This document shows, in pieces, positions 37,388 through 46,564 of a stretch of 64,000 bases of DNA. A program made the translations under genes and the position numbers. The notes under the pieces are model-generated. The model had not been told where the DNA came from and ran no database searches. It worked only from the letters and a program-made list of their open reading frames with translations. The stretch's first letter is position 1. Each line of letters opens with the position of its first letter. The DNA is from CBDDBK01 sp965225715. Its GTDB lineage: Bacteria; Bacteroidota; Bacteroidia; Cytophagales; Flammeovirgaceae. The DNA is taken from contig CBDDBK010000003.1 of the NCBI GenBank assembly GCA_965225715.1, positions 434,001 to 498,000 on the forward strand, read 5' to 3'.

Positions 37388-39406
37388 TTAAAACATAAAG
37401 CCTAGCTTTTTACCAAGTTCCCTCCGTTGATTTTCATAAGATTTAAGTTGTTCTATGATCGCATGAGTTTCTGAAGACTCTACTGTTTCTAATTCTTTGA
37501 GATAAGACTTTCTTAGTTTTTCATAAAGAAATTGAATATAAAAATAGTTGACTTTTAATAAATTCATATCTATTACTCGCTCTATATCAGAATCTAAAGG
37601 TTTAGGAATTATATTTTTTTTCTCCCAATGTTTACTTGGGGTACCATAAAAATCTATAATTTTATCAAGTTCTGTGCTTGTAGTAAGATCCAAAATATTT
37701 TTTTCCAAACAAAATTGTTGAAATTGATATAAAAGAACTTTTCCTTTTTCCATTTCTTGTTTATATAACTTTAAAATTTTTTTTATAAAATTATCTATAA
37801 AATTAATATCCTTTACTTTTGTAAAAAGATAGTCAGCTAAATTATTGCTATCAAATTTGGTATGTCCGTGTAAAAGTATAATTCTTAAAAATTCTTTCTC
37901 ATGTTCTATTCTACTTTTAATGGTTGGGTCATTACTGCTAGGAATAACAAAATCAAAGTTAGCATTTTCTTGAACGAGATGGTTATTTTCGTCTAACTCT
38001 AGAGGAATAGGTGGAGAGGGTAAAAAATTAACAGGTATATTTTTAGAACCCTGTCTATTTGTAATCTGGCGATTTTTTGACAAAGTACCTCGCTTTTTAA
38101 ATGCTAATTTGTCAGCTTCTGAAATTAAAAGTTTATTGGATTGAGTTAATAAAAAATCAAGGTCTATGCTTAATTTCTTGGCAGCTTCTTCAAAAAATAC
38201 CATTCGCCCGACAGCATCTGGTATTTTAGAAATTAAATTGACCAACATATTAATACCTTTCTTTTTTTCTAAAGGTATAGAAAGATCTAAATCTTGCAAA
38301 ATAAAGGTGATAAAACTTTGTTTATTCGTTTTTACATAGTTTTCAAAACCTTCACGTTTTACTTTTTGAATAAAGCTATCAGGGTCTTCATTTTGAGGTA
38401 AGGTAATAATTTCGACTTGTAAACCATTTTCAAGAATAATTTCGATAGCTCTCAGGCTTGCTTTTTTTCCAGCCTCATCGCTATCGTAAAGAACGACAAT
38501 ATTTTGGGTATAGCGTTTTAAAAGTTGTATTTGATCTTGACTAAGTGCCGTTCCAGACGAGGCAACTACATTTTCAATACCTGCTTGCCAAAGCATAATA
38601 ACATCCATATAACCTTCAACCAAAAAGACTTGTTCAGTATGCCTGATGGCTGTCTTTGCTTGATATAAACCATATAGGACTTTATTTTTTTGATAAATTA
38701 AAGTTTCAGGAGAGTTTAGATATTTGACTTTTTCTTCTTTTTTTAAAGCTCTAGCCCCAAAACCAATTGTTTTACCCAAAGCATTTTTGATAGGAAACAT
38801 AATACGCCCCCTAAAGTAGTCATACATTTTTTGTTCTTTTTGCACAACAAGTCCAGATTCTATTAATACCTCTGGTTTATAGCCTTTTTTTTTTGCTTCT
38901 TCCAAAAACGATGTCCAGTTATTTTTGCTATAGCCAAGAGTAAAAGCAGCAACTGTTTTTTTTTCTAATCTTCTCTTTATTAAATAATTATATCCAATTT
39001 GATCTTCATTTTTTTGAGTTAAAATCTGGGTATAAAATTTTTCGGCAAAAGCAATAGCTATATAAAGGCTTTCTTTTTTATTTTGAATATCCGTATACTC
39101 TTTTTCTTTATTTTCATCATATTCTACAGAAATTTGGTATTTCTCCGCCAAATATTTTAGAGCTTGATAATAACTAAAACCTTCCAATTCCATGATAAAC
39201 TTAATAGCATCGCCTCCTTTTTGACAACCAAAGCATTTATAAATACCTTTGCTAGGAGAAACCATAAAAGATGGGCTTCTTTCATTATGAAAAGGACAAA
39301 TAGCTTTATAATCTTTACCACTAGGTATGAGTGTTATAAAGTCCTCTATAACTTCGATAATATTAATCTTAGAGTGGATTTCTTGCTTGCTTTGTTCACT
39401 TATCAT
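37388..39406 (-). CDS. dnaG: DNA primase
   Basis: DnaG makes the RNA primers for DNA replication. An N-terminal CHC2 zinc finger (CPFHNERSPSFMVSPSKG, then CFGCQKGGDAI, residues about 38-67) is followed by the catalytic TOPRIM core with VEGYMDVIMLWQAG and VVLYDSDEAGKKAS. The C-terminal 200 residues are the more variable helicase-binding part. The length (672 residues) fits Bacteroidota primases. It lies 27 bp downstream of the DUF4296 gene on the same strand, so the two are likely co-transcribed. Confidence 0.94.
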   Translation of the reverse strand: MISEQSKQEIHSKINIIEVIEDFITLIPSGKDYKAICPFHNERSPSFMVSPSKGIYKCFGCQKGGDAIKFIMELEGFSYYQALKYLAEKYQISVEYDENKEKEYTDIQNKKESLYIAIAFAEKFYTQILTQKNEDQIGYNYLIKRRLEKKTVAAFTLGYSKNNWTSFLEEAKKKGYKPEVLIESGLVVQKEQKMYDYFRGRIMFPIKNALGKTIGFGARALKKEEKVKYLNSPETLIYQKNKVLYGLYQAKTAIRHTEQVFLVEGYMDVIMLWQAGIENVVASSGTALSQDQIQLLKRYTQNIVVLYDSDEAGKKASLRAIEIILENGLQVEIITLPQNEDPDSFIQKVKREGFENYVKTNKQSFITFILQDLDLSIPLEKKKGINMLVNLISKIPDAVGRMVFFEEAAKKLSIDLDFLLTQSNKLLISEADKLAFKKRGTLSKNRQITNRQGSKNIPVNFLPSPPIPLELDENNHLVQENANFDFVIPSSNDPTIKSRIEHEKEFLRIILLHGHTKFDSNNLADYLFTKVKDINFIDNFIKKILKLYKQEMEKGKVLLYQFQQFCLEKNILDLTTSTELDKIIDFYGTPSKHWEKKNIIPKPLDSDIERVIDMNLLKVNYFYIQFLYEKLRKSYLKELETVESSETHAIIEQLKSYENQRRELGKKLGFMF

Positions 39407-39433
39407 GTCTTAATCATGTCATTATATTTCACT

Positions 39434-39805
39434 TTATTGAACAAGTTTTTCGCTAGGCATATCTTTATAGATTTTATTATTATAACTTTCTATAATTTCT
39501 TGATGGATGTTTAATAATGTATCTAAATTGTGTTCATAAAAAGCATAATTTTTGGAAAAGTCCAAAGAATCTATACCGTATTTCTGAAAAATCATCGGTT
39601 TGTATTTTTCATAATAGAGGACTTTTAAGACTGTATCTTCAATTTGTTCATCTATTAAAGTTTGTAAAATATAAATATCGCTTAATATATGGGTAAAAGT
39701 GGCCTGTTCTATTAAATTTTTAGGCTTTTTTATACCATCATAACAAGCTAATACAGTAAAAAAGACAAGTAAGTAAAATCTTCCAATCTTATATATCTTT
39801 TGCAT
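39434..39805 (-). CDS. DUF4296 lipoprotein
   Basis: A small (123-residue) lipoprotein of the Bacteroidota-specific DUF4296 family, function unknown. The leader YLLVFFTVLAC is a lipobox with the cysteine at about residue 21. The family pattern is HILSDIYILQTL ... FQKYGIDSLDFSKNYAFY. It sits directly upstream of dnaG. Confidence 0.8.
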   Translation of the reverse strand: MQKIYKIGRFYLLVFFTVLACYDGIKKPKNLIEQATFTHILSDIYILQTLIDEQIEDTVLKVLYYEKYKPMIFQKYGIDSLDFSKNYAFYEHNLDTLLNIHQEIIESYNNKIYKDMPSEKLVQ

Positions 39806-39984
39806 TATTTGTCAAGGTAAAAGTTAAATTTGTAACTATGTGTAAGTTTTATATTTTGAATATCTAAAAAAATCATTTTTCTCTATTTGAGATTACTACA
39901 GCTGTGCATTCACAAGGTTCTCAATAATTTGCATACAATGAAACTTTAGAATACCTAATTGTAACTGTTACAAATATAGTTAAA

Positions 39985-40065
39985 AATAGATGCTACTACA
40001 AACTATATTGGGGTAGATATTTCAAAATTAGATTTTTACGTCTATAGCAATGCGGTAACAACTTT
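39985..40065 (+). pseudogene. IS110-type transposase N-terminal fragment
   Basis: The frame reads NYIGVDISKLDFYVYSNAVT, the start of the DEDD catalytic domain of IS110-family transposases (family pattern IGIDISKxxLD). The match fades after about 25 codons and no further transposase sequence follows. It is a short relic in the 638-bp gap between the DUF4296 lipoprotein gene and sppA. Confidence 0.5.
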
Positions 40066-40150
40066 TAAAATAATGTTCGGAGAACTTTTTATAAAGTCTA
40101 AGACTTTTTATTGTTCTAAAGGAATATTTTTTTATACTTTCGCTTTCTAA

Positions 40151-40245
40151 TATAGTCAGGTCACTTGAAAAAAAAAGATTTTTAAGACTTTAATTTATTA
40201 GTATATAAGAATGACCATTTCTGAAATAAAAACTACTTTTCTGAT
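40151..40245 (+). repeat. TATAGTCA dispersed repeat copy
   Basis: It starts tatagtcaggtcacttgaaa, as in the 1601 copy, and degenerates towards aactacttttctgataac. It lies in the gap upstream of sppA; the remaining gap bases show no gene. Confidence 0.5.
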
Positions 40246-40443
40246 AACAAAGGTCTTACAAAAATTAACTTAAAATGTATATATAACCTTTAATTTATAA
40301 GCCTTTTGAAAGCCTAGATAGGAAAGTCTAGGATAGAGTTTTTATTAGAAGGCAAAGCTTTTTAAATAAAAAAAATCTATTTTATTTGTACTTAATATCA
40401 TAATAAACTATATTCTTAATTTTCATTTTAAAAATCTAAAATT

Positions 40444-42198
40444 ATGTTACGTTTTATCAAATACTTATTCGCCAGTTTTTTAGGAGTGTTCTTTGCTTTA
40501 GCTATCATTTTTTCTGCTATTATTTATTTAGTTTCAGTTAGTTCTGATATCAAAAAAAAAGTTGTTATTAATGAAAATAGCGTACTTGTTTTAAATTTTT
40601 CTGGGCAAATTGTAGAACATAAAGAAGATAATTTTTTAGATGCTGTTGATGCCGTATTTAATGAAAAACCACAACAACAGAGTTTAATAAATTTAAAAAA
40701 AGCTATTCAATCGGCAAAAAATGATGATAAAATCAAAGGTTTAGTTTTAAAGTTTGGTAATTTTAACCCTGGTTTAGCAACTTTAGAAGAATTATATTTA
40801 GCTATTCAAGACTTTAAAACCACTGAAAAATTTGTTTATGCTTATGGGGCATACTTGGGAGAACGCGCTTTTTATTTGGCTAGTTTATCAGATAGAACAT
40901 TTATAACTCCAGAAGGTATTTTAGAGCTTAATGGCTTTGTAGTCAATAAAATGTTTTTAAAAGGCTTGCTTGATAAATACGAAATTAAAGCTGAAGTTTT
41001 TAAAGTAGGTGCTTTTAAAAGTGCTGTAGACCCTTTTTTAAGAACAGGAATTAGTCCGGAAGATAAACTTCAAACAGAGACCTATCTTAAAGATTTATAC
41101 CAACATTATTTGACTGGCTTAAATAAAAGTCTGAAATTGTCTGTAGATAGTCTTTGGTCGTTATCAAATAATATGAGTGTTCGAAAAGCTTCTGATGCAC
41201 TGGATTATGGTCTAATTACAGATATCGGCTATAAAGAAGATTTTGAAAATGCTCTAAAAGAGATACTTAATCTATCCGAAGAAGATAAAGTTAATTACAT
41301 TAAGTATAAGAAGTATTTAAAACAGGTTTCTACAAATTATAGTTCAAATAAAATAGCACTTGTTGTGGCGCAAGGAACTATCGTTATGTCACAAAATAGC
41401 TATGGTCAAAATGAAGTCATTGCCAGTAATACGCTTTGTAAAACGTTAAAAAAAATCCGAAAAGATAAAGATATAAAGGCTGTAGTTTTAAGAATAAATT
41501 CTCCTGGCGGTAGTGCTTTGGCATCAGATTTAATTTGGAATGAAATAGAACTTTTGAAACTTGAAAAACCCGTTATTGCTTCATTTGGAGACTACGCTGC
41601 ATCAGGAGGATATTATATCGCTATGAATGCTGATGTAATTGTTAGTCAACCTAATACTATAACAGGTTCTATTGGTGTTTTTGGACTTTTATTCAATTTA
41701 GAGTCTTTTTTCAATAAAAATTTTGGAATTACCTTTGATCAAGTTCAAACAAATGAGTTTGCAAATATTGGAAATATGCTTGATGATTTTTCAGATGGAG
41801 AACGTCAAATTATTCAAAATATGGTCGAAAATACCTACGAAACTTTTACAAGTAAAGTTGCTAAAGGACGTAATAAAGATATCAAACAAATTAAAAAAGT
41901 TGCAGGAGGACGAGTTTGGACAGGTAATCAAGCCTTAAAAATAGGCTTAGTAGACCAATTGGGTTCTTTAGATGATGCCATTAATTTGGCAGCTGAAAAA
42001 GCTAGTATACAAGATGATTTTCAAATTGTTATACCTTCTAATGAAGAAGATGATTTTTTGAACATTCTAAAAAACCTTCAAACTTCGTGGGTAGAAAATC
42101 AAATGAAAAATAAACTTGGACCCCAATATGAAATATTCAAAAATATTCAAAATTTGAATGGAGTACAGGCAAGAATGCCATTTATTACAATTGAATAA
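40444..42198 (+). CDS. sppA: Signal peptide peptidase SppA, 67K type
   Basis: A membrane-anchored serine protease that degrades cleaved signal peptides. It has an N-terminal helix (LFASFLGVFFALAIIFSAII), then two tandem S49 domains, the mark of the long type. The expected catalytic lysine is in VGAFKSAVDPFLR (about residue 190) and the serine in GDYAASGGYYIAM (about 388). NSPGGSALASDLIW and TGSIGVFG are typical of the second domain. The length (584 residues) is normal. It is a single gene. Confidence 0.92.
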   Translation: MLRFIKYLFASFLGVFFALAIIFSAIIYLVSVSSDIKKKVVINENSVLVLNFSGQIVEHKEDNFLDAVDAVFNEKPQQQSLINLKKAIQSAKNDDKIKGLVLKFGNFNPGLATLEELYLAIQDFKTTEKFVYAYGAYLGERAFYLASLSDRTFITPEGILELNGFVVNKMFLKGLLDKYEIKAEVFKVGAFKSAVDPFLRTGISPEDKLQTETYLKDLYQHYLTGLNKSLKLSVDSLWSLSNNMSVRKASDALDYGLITDIGYKEDFENALKEILNLSEEDKVNYIKYKKYLKQVSTNYSSNKIALVVAQGTIVMSQNSYGQNEVIASNTLCKTLKKIRKDKDIKAVVLRINSPGGSALASDLIWNEIELLKLEKPVIASFGDYAASGGYYIAMNADVIVSQPNTITGSIGVFGLLFNLESFFNKNFGITFDQVQTNEFANIGNMLDDFSDGERQIIQNMVENTYETFTSKVAKGRNKDIKQIKKVAGGRVWTGNQALKIGLVDQLGSLDDAINLAAEKASIQDDFQIVIPSNEEDDFLNILKNLQTSWVENQMKNKLGPQYEIFKNIQNLNGVQARMPFITIE

Positions 42199-42561
42199 TT
42201 CAGATCTTGTATTAAAAACTGCAGTTTTTAATATATCCGAATCCTTAGAAATATTATAAGAATAAAAAAAATTCTATTCTTAAAAATAATAAAGTTTAAG
42301 TTTTAGTTTTAATCTTACGCTTATTCTGTTTAAAAACTATAGCTTTATTATTTAAAATAAGAAGAGAATATGTTTATCATTGTCAATGATTCATATACTT
42401 AAACAGCCCTTTTTCTATTTGAAAATAACTATAAATATTTAAATCATATTTATTTATTATTAAATTTTCTTTCATTATCCCATTTATAAGGTTTAATTCA
42501 ATAATTTTGTTACTCAATTTTTAAAGTCTTTGTTTGTTACACCACCTAACCTAATAACTAA
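42199..42561. other. 363-bp gap with a degenerate repeat
   Basis: On the minus strand, 42335-42435 reads tatagttattttcaaatag ... aagggc, a loose relative of the dispersed repeat. The block aataagaagagaatatgt...cattgtcaa also recurs at about 33375 and, more weakly, at about 18430. No gene is seen. Confidence 0.35.
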
Positions 42562-42915
42562 ATGAATTACCAAAGAATAAAAAAAGATAATTATAGTATT
42601 TTACAAGTAAAAGACGAAAAAGTATTAGCAGAAAAAGGTATTACCGCTAAAAATAAATTTATTGCTCTTTTTCAAGAAAAAAACTTGGAAGATTATTGGG
42701 TTGTTGATTTATCTATGGTAAAATATATAGATTCTACAGGCTTAGGTGCCTTTTTAATTCTCCATAGGCTTACAAGAGATACGGGCAGAAAATTATACTT
42801 TTTTGGAGTAACAGGGCACGTCATGAAACTATTTCAAGTTTCTAAGTTAAATGATCTCCTTAGGATATACGATTCTTTGGAAGAAATAGATAATATCATT
42901 AATCCTAAAGGATAA
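42562..42915 (+). CDS. STAS-domain anti-sigma factor antagonist
   Basis: A 117-residue single STAS domain of the SpoIIAA type. The phosphorylatable serine lies in YIDSTGLGAFLILHR (S54 region). Such proteins release a sigma factor or other target by binding an anti-sigma kinase. No kinase or sigma gene is adjacent, so the partner is unknown. Confidence 0.87.
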   Translation: MNYQRIKKDNYSILQVKDEKVLAEKGITAKNKFIALFQEKNLEDYWVVDLSMVKYIDSTGLGAFLILHRLTRDTGRKLYFFGVTGHVMKLFQVSKLNDLLRIYDSLEEIDNIINPKG

Positions 42916-43037
42916 AATAAGTAATGAATTTTTTAAGTTATGCAAAAAACTTAGTTCAATCTATTGAATAACATATATTTATATATTTTTTTGGTGTTTT
43001 AATATTCGTAAATTTATACATAAAGAATTTTAAGCCG

Positions 43038-44057
43038 ATGACTCTAAATGAGCGTTTGATGGCGCTAAAGGCTTTGGGAAAATATATAGAAAACTTATCT
43101 ATTTCTGAAAAGGAATATATTTCAAAATCTGCCTATACTGAAAATGCTTGGTTTGTTAAAGAAGCTATTGATCAAATTATCAAACAGGTTATTTTGAATT
43201 TAGGTCAACTTGAAAAATGGGTTAAGAAATATGATTTTTTTGAACTAAAACCTAAAAAAATAGGTGTTATTAGTTCGGGAAATATTCCTTTAAGTGGTTT
43301 TCAAGATTGGTTATGTGTATTGATTAGTGGACATCATTTAATGTTAAAGACCAGTCAACGCGATACTTTTTTAATCAAATACCTTACAAAACAACTCCTA
43401 AAAATAGAACCCCGGTTTAAAAACTCTATTATTTTTCAAAATAATTTAAAAGAATGTTCAGCATTAATAACCTCCAGCAGTAAAAATACTTCTCGATACT
43501 TTGACTATTATTTTGCCAATCATCCTAAAATTATTCGGAAACACCGCAGCAGTTGTGCTATTGTAACAGGAAAAGAAAGTTCTAAACTCTTGAAAGCCTT
43601 AGCCGACGATGTATTTACCTATTTTGGCTTAGGTTGTAGAAATGTCTCTAAAATTTACTTAACACAAAATATAAAAATAGAACAGGTTTTAGACTTATGG
43701 CAAAAAAAGCAAGAAAAAAAATTCTTAACAAACCATAAATATCGAAACAATTATAATTACAATAAGGCTATCTTATTAGTTAATCAAATACCTCATCTTG
43801 ATACAGGTTATGTTCTAATAGAGGAAAATAAATCTTTAAATTCTCCAATTGGAACTATTTATTATGAATATATTGCAGATATAGAAAGGTTAAAAACAGA
43901 CTTAGTAACATATAGAGATGAACTTCAATGTCTGGTTGCATTACCTGAATTGGGTTTTCCTATGCAAGTCAATTTTGGAAAAACTCAAAAGCCAGATATC
44001 TGGGATTATCCTGATCAAATAGATACTTTAGCTTTTTTGCTTAATCAGGGTATTTAA
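43038..44057 (+). CDS. LuxC-like acyl-CoA reductase
   Basis: A 339-residue protein of the LuxC acyl-CoA reductase family. The diagnostic stretches are KKIGVISSGNIPLSGFQDWL (about residues 73-92), HHLMLKTSQRDTF and the region with FTYFGLGCRNVSKIYL, which holds the expected catalytic cysteine (about residue 202). Members of this size are common in Bacteroidota, often without lux genes; the physiological acyl substrate is unknown. It is about 120 bp downstream of the STAS gene on the same strand. Confidence 0.82.
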   Translation: MTLNERLMALKALGKYIENLSISEKEYISKSAYTENAWFVKEAIDQIIKQVILNLGQLEKWVKKYDFFELKPKKIGVISSGNIPLSGFQDWLCVLISGHHLMLKTSQRDTFLIKYLTKQLLKIEPRFKNSIIFQNNLKECSALITSSSKNTSRYFDYYFANHPKIIRKHRSSCAIVTGKESSKLLKALADDVFTYFGLGCRNVSKIYLTQNIKIEQVLDLWQKKQEKKFLTNHKYRNNYNYNKAILLVNQIPHLDTGYVLIEENKSLNSPIGTIYYEYIADIERLKTDLVTYRDELQCLVALPELGFPMQVNFGKTQKPDIWDYPDQIDTLAFLLNQGI

Positions 44058-44127
44058 TACTTGGCTAGAAACAGTCTCTAAAGTTTTTAGTTTGAAGGCT
44101 TTTATGGAGCGATGACGTTAATTATTC

Positions 44128-44266
44128 TATAGTCATCTGAAATAGAAAAAGGGATTTATGATTTATAAATATTTGATAATCAGCTTATTAGTTAAATTTT
44201 ATAAATTGCTTGTTTTCAAGTACTTATAAATTTAAGTTTTAATTTTTTGAATAGTTGAACAGTTAT
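44128..44266 (+). repeat. 139-bp repeat next to the IS630 remnant, inverted copy of 21944-22082
   Basis: It starts ctatagtcatctgaaatag and ends gttgaacagttat. It is the exact reverse complement of 21944-22082 by direct reading. Its position about 80 bp before the IS630 transposase start suggests it is the left end of that element, or a miniature derivative of it. IS630 elements insert at TA, which fits the TATAG start. Confidence 0.85.
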
Positions 44267-44345
44267 TAAAAAAATAGCGATTTATTTTCTTTTCAAAAAA
44301 AGGAAGTATATACTTGTATATTATTGATTATAAATAGTTTATACT

Positions 44346-45022
44346 AATGAATTTTGCCTTAACCGACCAAGAGCGTTCGGAGATTCTAGCTACTCGGAAG
44401 CGAACCGATATAAAAAAGGTAACCCGGATCACCTATTATCTACCTCCTATTCAGGTCGTTCAAGTCATTTAAATACCGAACAAAAATTAAAATTAGTCCA
44501 AGAGTTAGATAAAAACTTGTATGAGACCAGTACTGAAGTAATTGGGTTTATTGAAAAAGAATATAGCCAGCATTATAGTCGTTCTGGTGTTTCCCATCTC
44601 CTTAATAACTTGGGCTTTAGTTACAAGAAATTAGAACTAGTAAGTAGCAAAGTTGACGAAGAAAAACAGCGGGCTTTCATTGCCAAAATTTCCAAACTTT
44701 TAGAGGACTTAAAAGGGAATGAAGCCATTTATTATGCCGATGGGGTACATCCCGAGCATAATACTAGAGCTACATATGCTTGGTGCCTCAAGGCAAAAAA
44801 TGGACTATCGCTTGTAATACAGGGCGAAAACGAATCAATCTTTACAGAAGACATGGAAGCCTTAGACGAGAACTCAATGTAAAAATCCCTTTTAATGCGG
44901 TTGAAAAATGGTTTGAATTAGATGAGGCCATTTTTCAACTAAAACCTGATGAATTTAGAACTAAAATACTAAATTTGAAAATTAAACAAGCTGTAAGCAC
45001 ACAACAACCTTATGAAACTTAG
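44346..45022 (+). pseudogene. IS630-family transposase, broken
   Basis: Three frames together spell an IS630 transposase. The start MNFALTDQERSEILATRKR is followed by a deletion and frame change; GNPDHLLSTSYSGRSSHLN leads into the long second part (ETSTEVIGFIEKEYSQHYSR, KVDEEKQRAFIAK). A second frameshift near 44795 passes to GKKWTIACNTGRKRINLYR in the third frame. The YYADGVHPEHNTRATYAW block is the DDE region. Two frameshifts and an internal loss of the helix-turn-helix part make it inactive. Confidence 0.85.
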
Positions 45023-45051
45023 TAAATCATTTCACTAACTTATACAAAATC

Positions 45052-46017
45052 ATGAATAAATATTATTGCATATTAACCTTTCTTTTTGCTGGTATTCTTA
45101 TTTCGTTTATGGCTTGCAGTCAACAAAAATCTAAAAAGACTACTAAACACCATAAACATCATATAAAAACGCACTGGAATGGTGAAAGAAAAATGACTTT
45201 ACATGGTGATTTTTCTGCGTTGTTCCAAGCACTCAATGAATCAAATAATTGGGAAAAAATATTACAACTACCCAGAAATACTACTGTTATTAATCACCAT
45301 AGAAAAAGTGTGTTTAAATGGAAACAGAAGAAAAATCTATATGAGTTTTCTTTTATTAAACATCCTCAACATCACTCTGTAAATATTCATTATACTAAAA
45401 ATCAAAAAAAGTCAAAAGCAGTTTTTTTATTAAAAAGTACTGAAAATAAGCATACTGTATTAGACTGGAAGGTTAAAGGAGAATTGGAAAAAGATCTTTC
45501 AAATAAAATTGAATCTTTTGTGGTTTCTATTTTATTACCTCTAACAAAAGACAAAAAAATAGTTGTTGATAAAGAGGTTTTAAAAGATAATTTATCGCCT
45601 CTCCAATATTATGTTACTCAAGAAAATGGGACAGAAAGACCGTTTACAGGACAGCTTTTAAATCTTAAAAAAAAAGGCGAATATCTTTGTTTAGTATGCC
45701 ATTCTACTCTCTTTTTATCTGAACATAAATTCAAATCTGGAACGGGTTGGCCAAGTTTTTATGCTACTGCTAATGCCTATACAGTAAAAGAAAATGTTGA
45801 TAAATCTTATGGTATGGTTAGAACAGAACTCAATTGTAATGTATGTAATGCGCATTTAGGACATGTTTTTAATGATGGACCAGCACCAACTTACCAACGT
45901 TATTGTATTAATTCGGCATCTTTAATTTTCAAACCCAGTTCTTTAACTGTAGCAGATGAAGAAGAAAAAATCCAAAAAGAAACAAATGTTATATCTGAAA
46001 TAGAAAACAATAAATAA
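45052..46017 (+). CDS. msrB: MsrB methionine sulfoxide reductase, lipoprotein with extra N-terminal domain
   Basis: The C-terminal 135 residues are a complete MsrB domain that reduces methionine-R-sulfoxide in proteins. Zinc cysteines are C213/C216 (CLVC) and C262/C265 (CNVC), and the catalytic cysteine is C285 in RYCINSASL. GTGWPSFY is intact. The leader ISFMACSQQ is a lipobox (C22), so the enzyme is exported and lipid-anchored. Residues 40-175, including a histidine-rich start (TKHHKHHIKTHWNGE), form an extra domain that is not MsrA and that I do not recognise; it has an alpha/beta pattern recalling lipid-binding START-like folds. Confidence 0.9.
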   Translation: MNKYYCILTFLFAGILISFMACSQQKSKKTTKHHKHHIKTHWNGERKMTLHGDFSALFQALNESNNWEKILQLPRNTTVINHHRKSVFKWKQKKNLYEFSFIKHPQHHSVNIHYTKNQKKSKAVFLLKSTENKHTVLDWKVKGELEKDLSNKIESFVVSILLPLTKDKKIVVDKEVLKDNLSPLQYYVTQENGTERPFTGQLLNLKKKGEYLCLVCHSTLFLSEHKFKSGTGWPSFYATANAYTVKENVDKSYGMVRTELNCNVCNAHLGHVFNDGPAPTYQRYCINSASLIFKPSSLTVADEEEKIQKETNVISEIENNK

Positions 46018-46130
46018 GGGCATCTCCCACAATACCTTATAATTCTTTAAAAAGTTGAGTTTTAAAAATTAAATGTATGTTGTTGGTTATCAACAAGTTA
46101 AATATTTACAATCTGAGCTAAGTTAGCCTA
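46018..46130. other. Start of IS-relic gap
   Basis: The 547-bp gap between msrB and the PepSY gene is almost entirely decayed transposase DNA on the minus strand (next entry). This first part has no recognisable content. Confidence 0.3.
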
Positions 46131-46498
46131 TTTTTTCGCCCATTTGGCATCCAATTTCAAACGCTTAATTTGCTCATAACGACAAGTTAAATTAATTAAA
46201 GTGCTAAAGTCTTTAGCCTATTCTAAGCCAATAGATTTTAAAGCAAATCTCCCATAGAAATGACATAAACCTAAAAACATGCTCAATACCTGCCCACAAC
46301 TTAGATTTTACATTATTATTTTCTTTTTGCTTATCAGTCAAAAGCTTATCTTTAAAGACCTTTGCATTAAGGCTTGTAGTTTTCTTATACCATTGTATAT
46401 TTGATATTAGGATAACAAATTAAGGATTTAATAAGTTGAGGTGTGAATTTATTAACTAAATCTTCTCAGGTTTTTTCTAATTTATCAAATAACTTCAT
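46131..46498 (-). pseudogene. IS5-like transposase remnant
   Basis: On the minus strand 46393-46218 reads WYKKTTSLNAKVFKDKLLTD, then KSKLWAGIEHVFRFMSFLWE. This matches the C-terminal RxxVEHVFG region of IS5-type DDE transposases. A frame change near 46215 leads to LINLTCRYEQIKRLKLDAKW, the usual final helix. Further upstream (46498-46390) an ATG frame MKLFDKLEKT is cut by TGA and continues EDLVNKFTPQLIKS; whether it is part of the same element is unclear. It is thoroughly inactivated. Confidence 0.6.
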
Positions 46499-46564
46499 GC
46501 TTATTTAAATCTGAAAATAAGCACTTTTGCTTCACTTTTGACTTCATCGTTAATTTATAACATA

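Noticed and set aside
46396..46498. TGA inside MKLFDKLEKT...EDLVNKF as a recoded tryptophan
   Set aside because: Real genes in the window end at TGA (for example the TrmH-type gene), so the standard code applies and the frame is just decayed.
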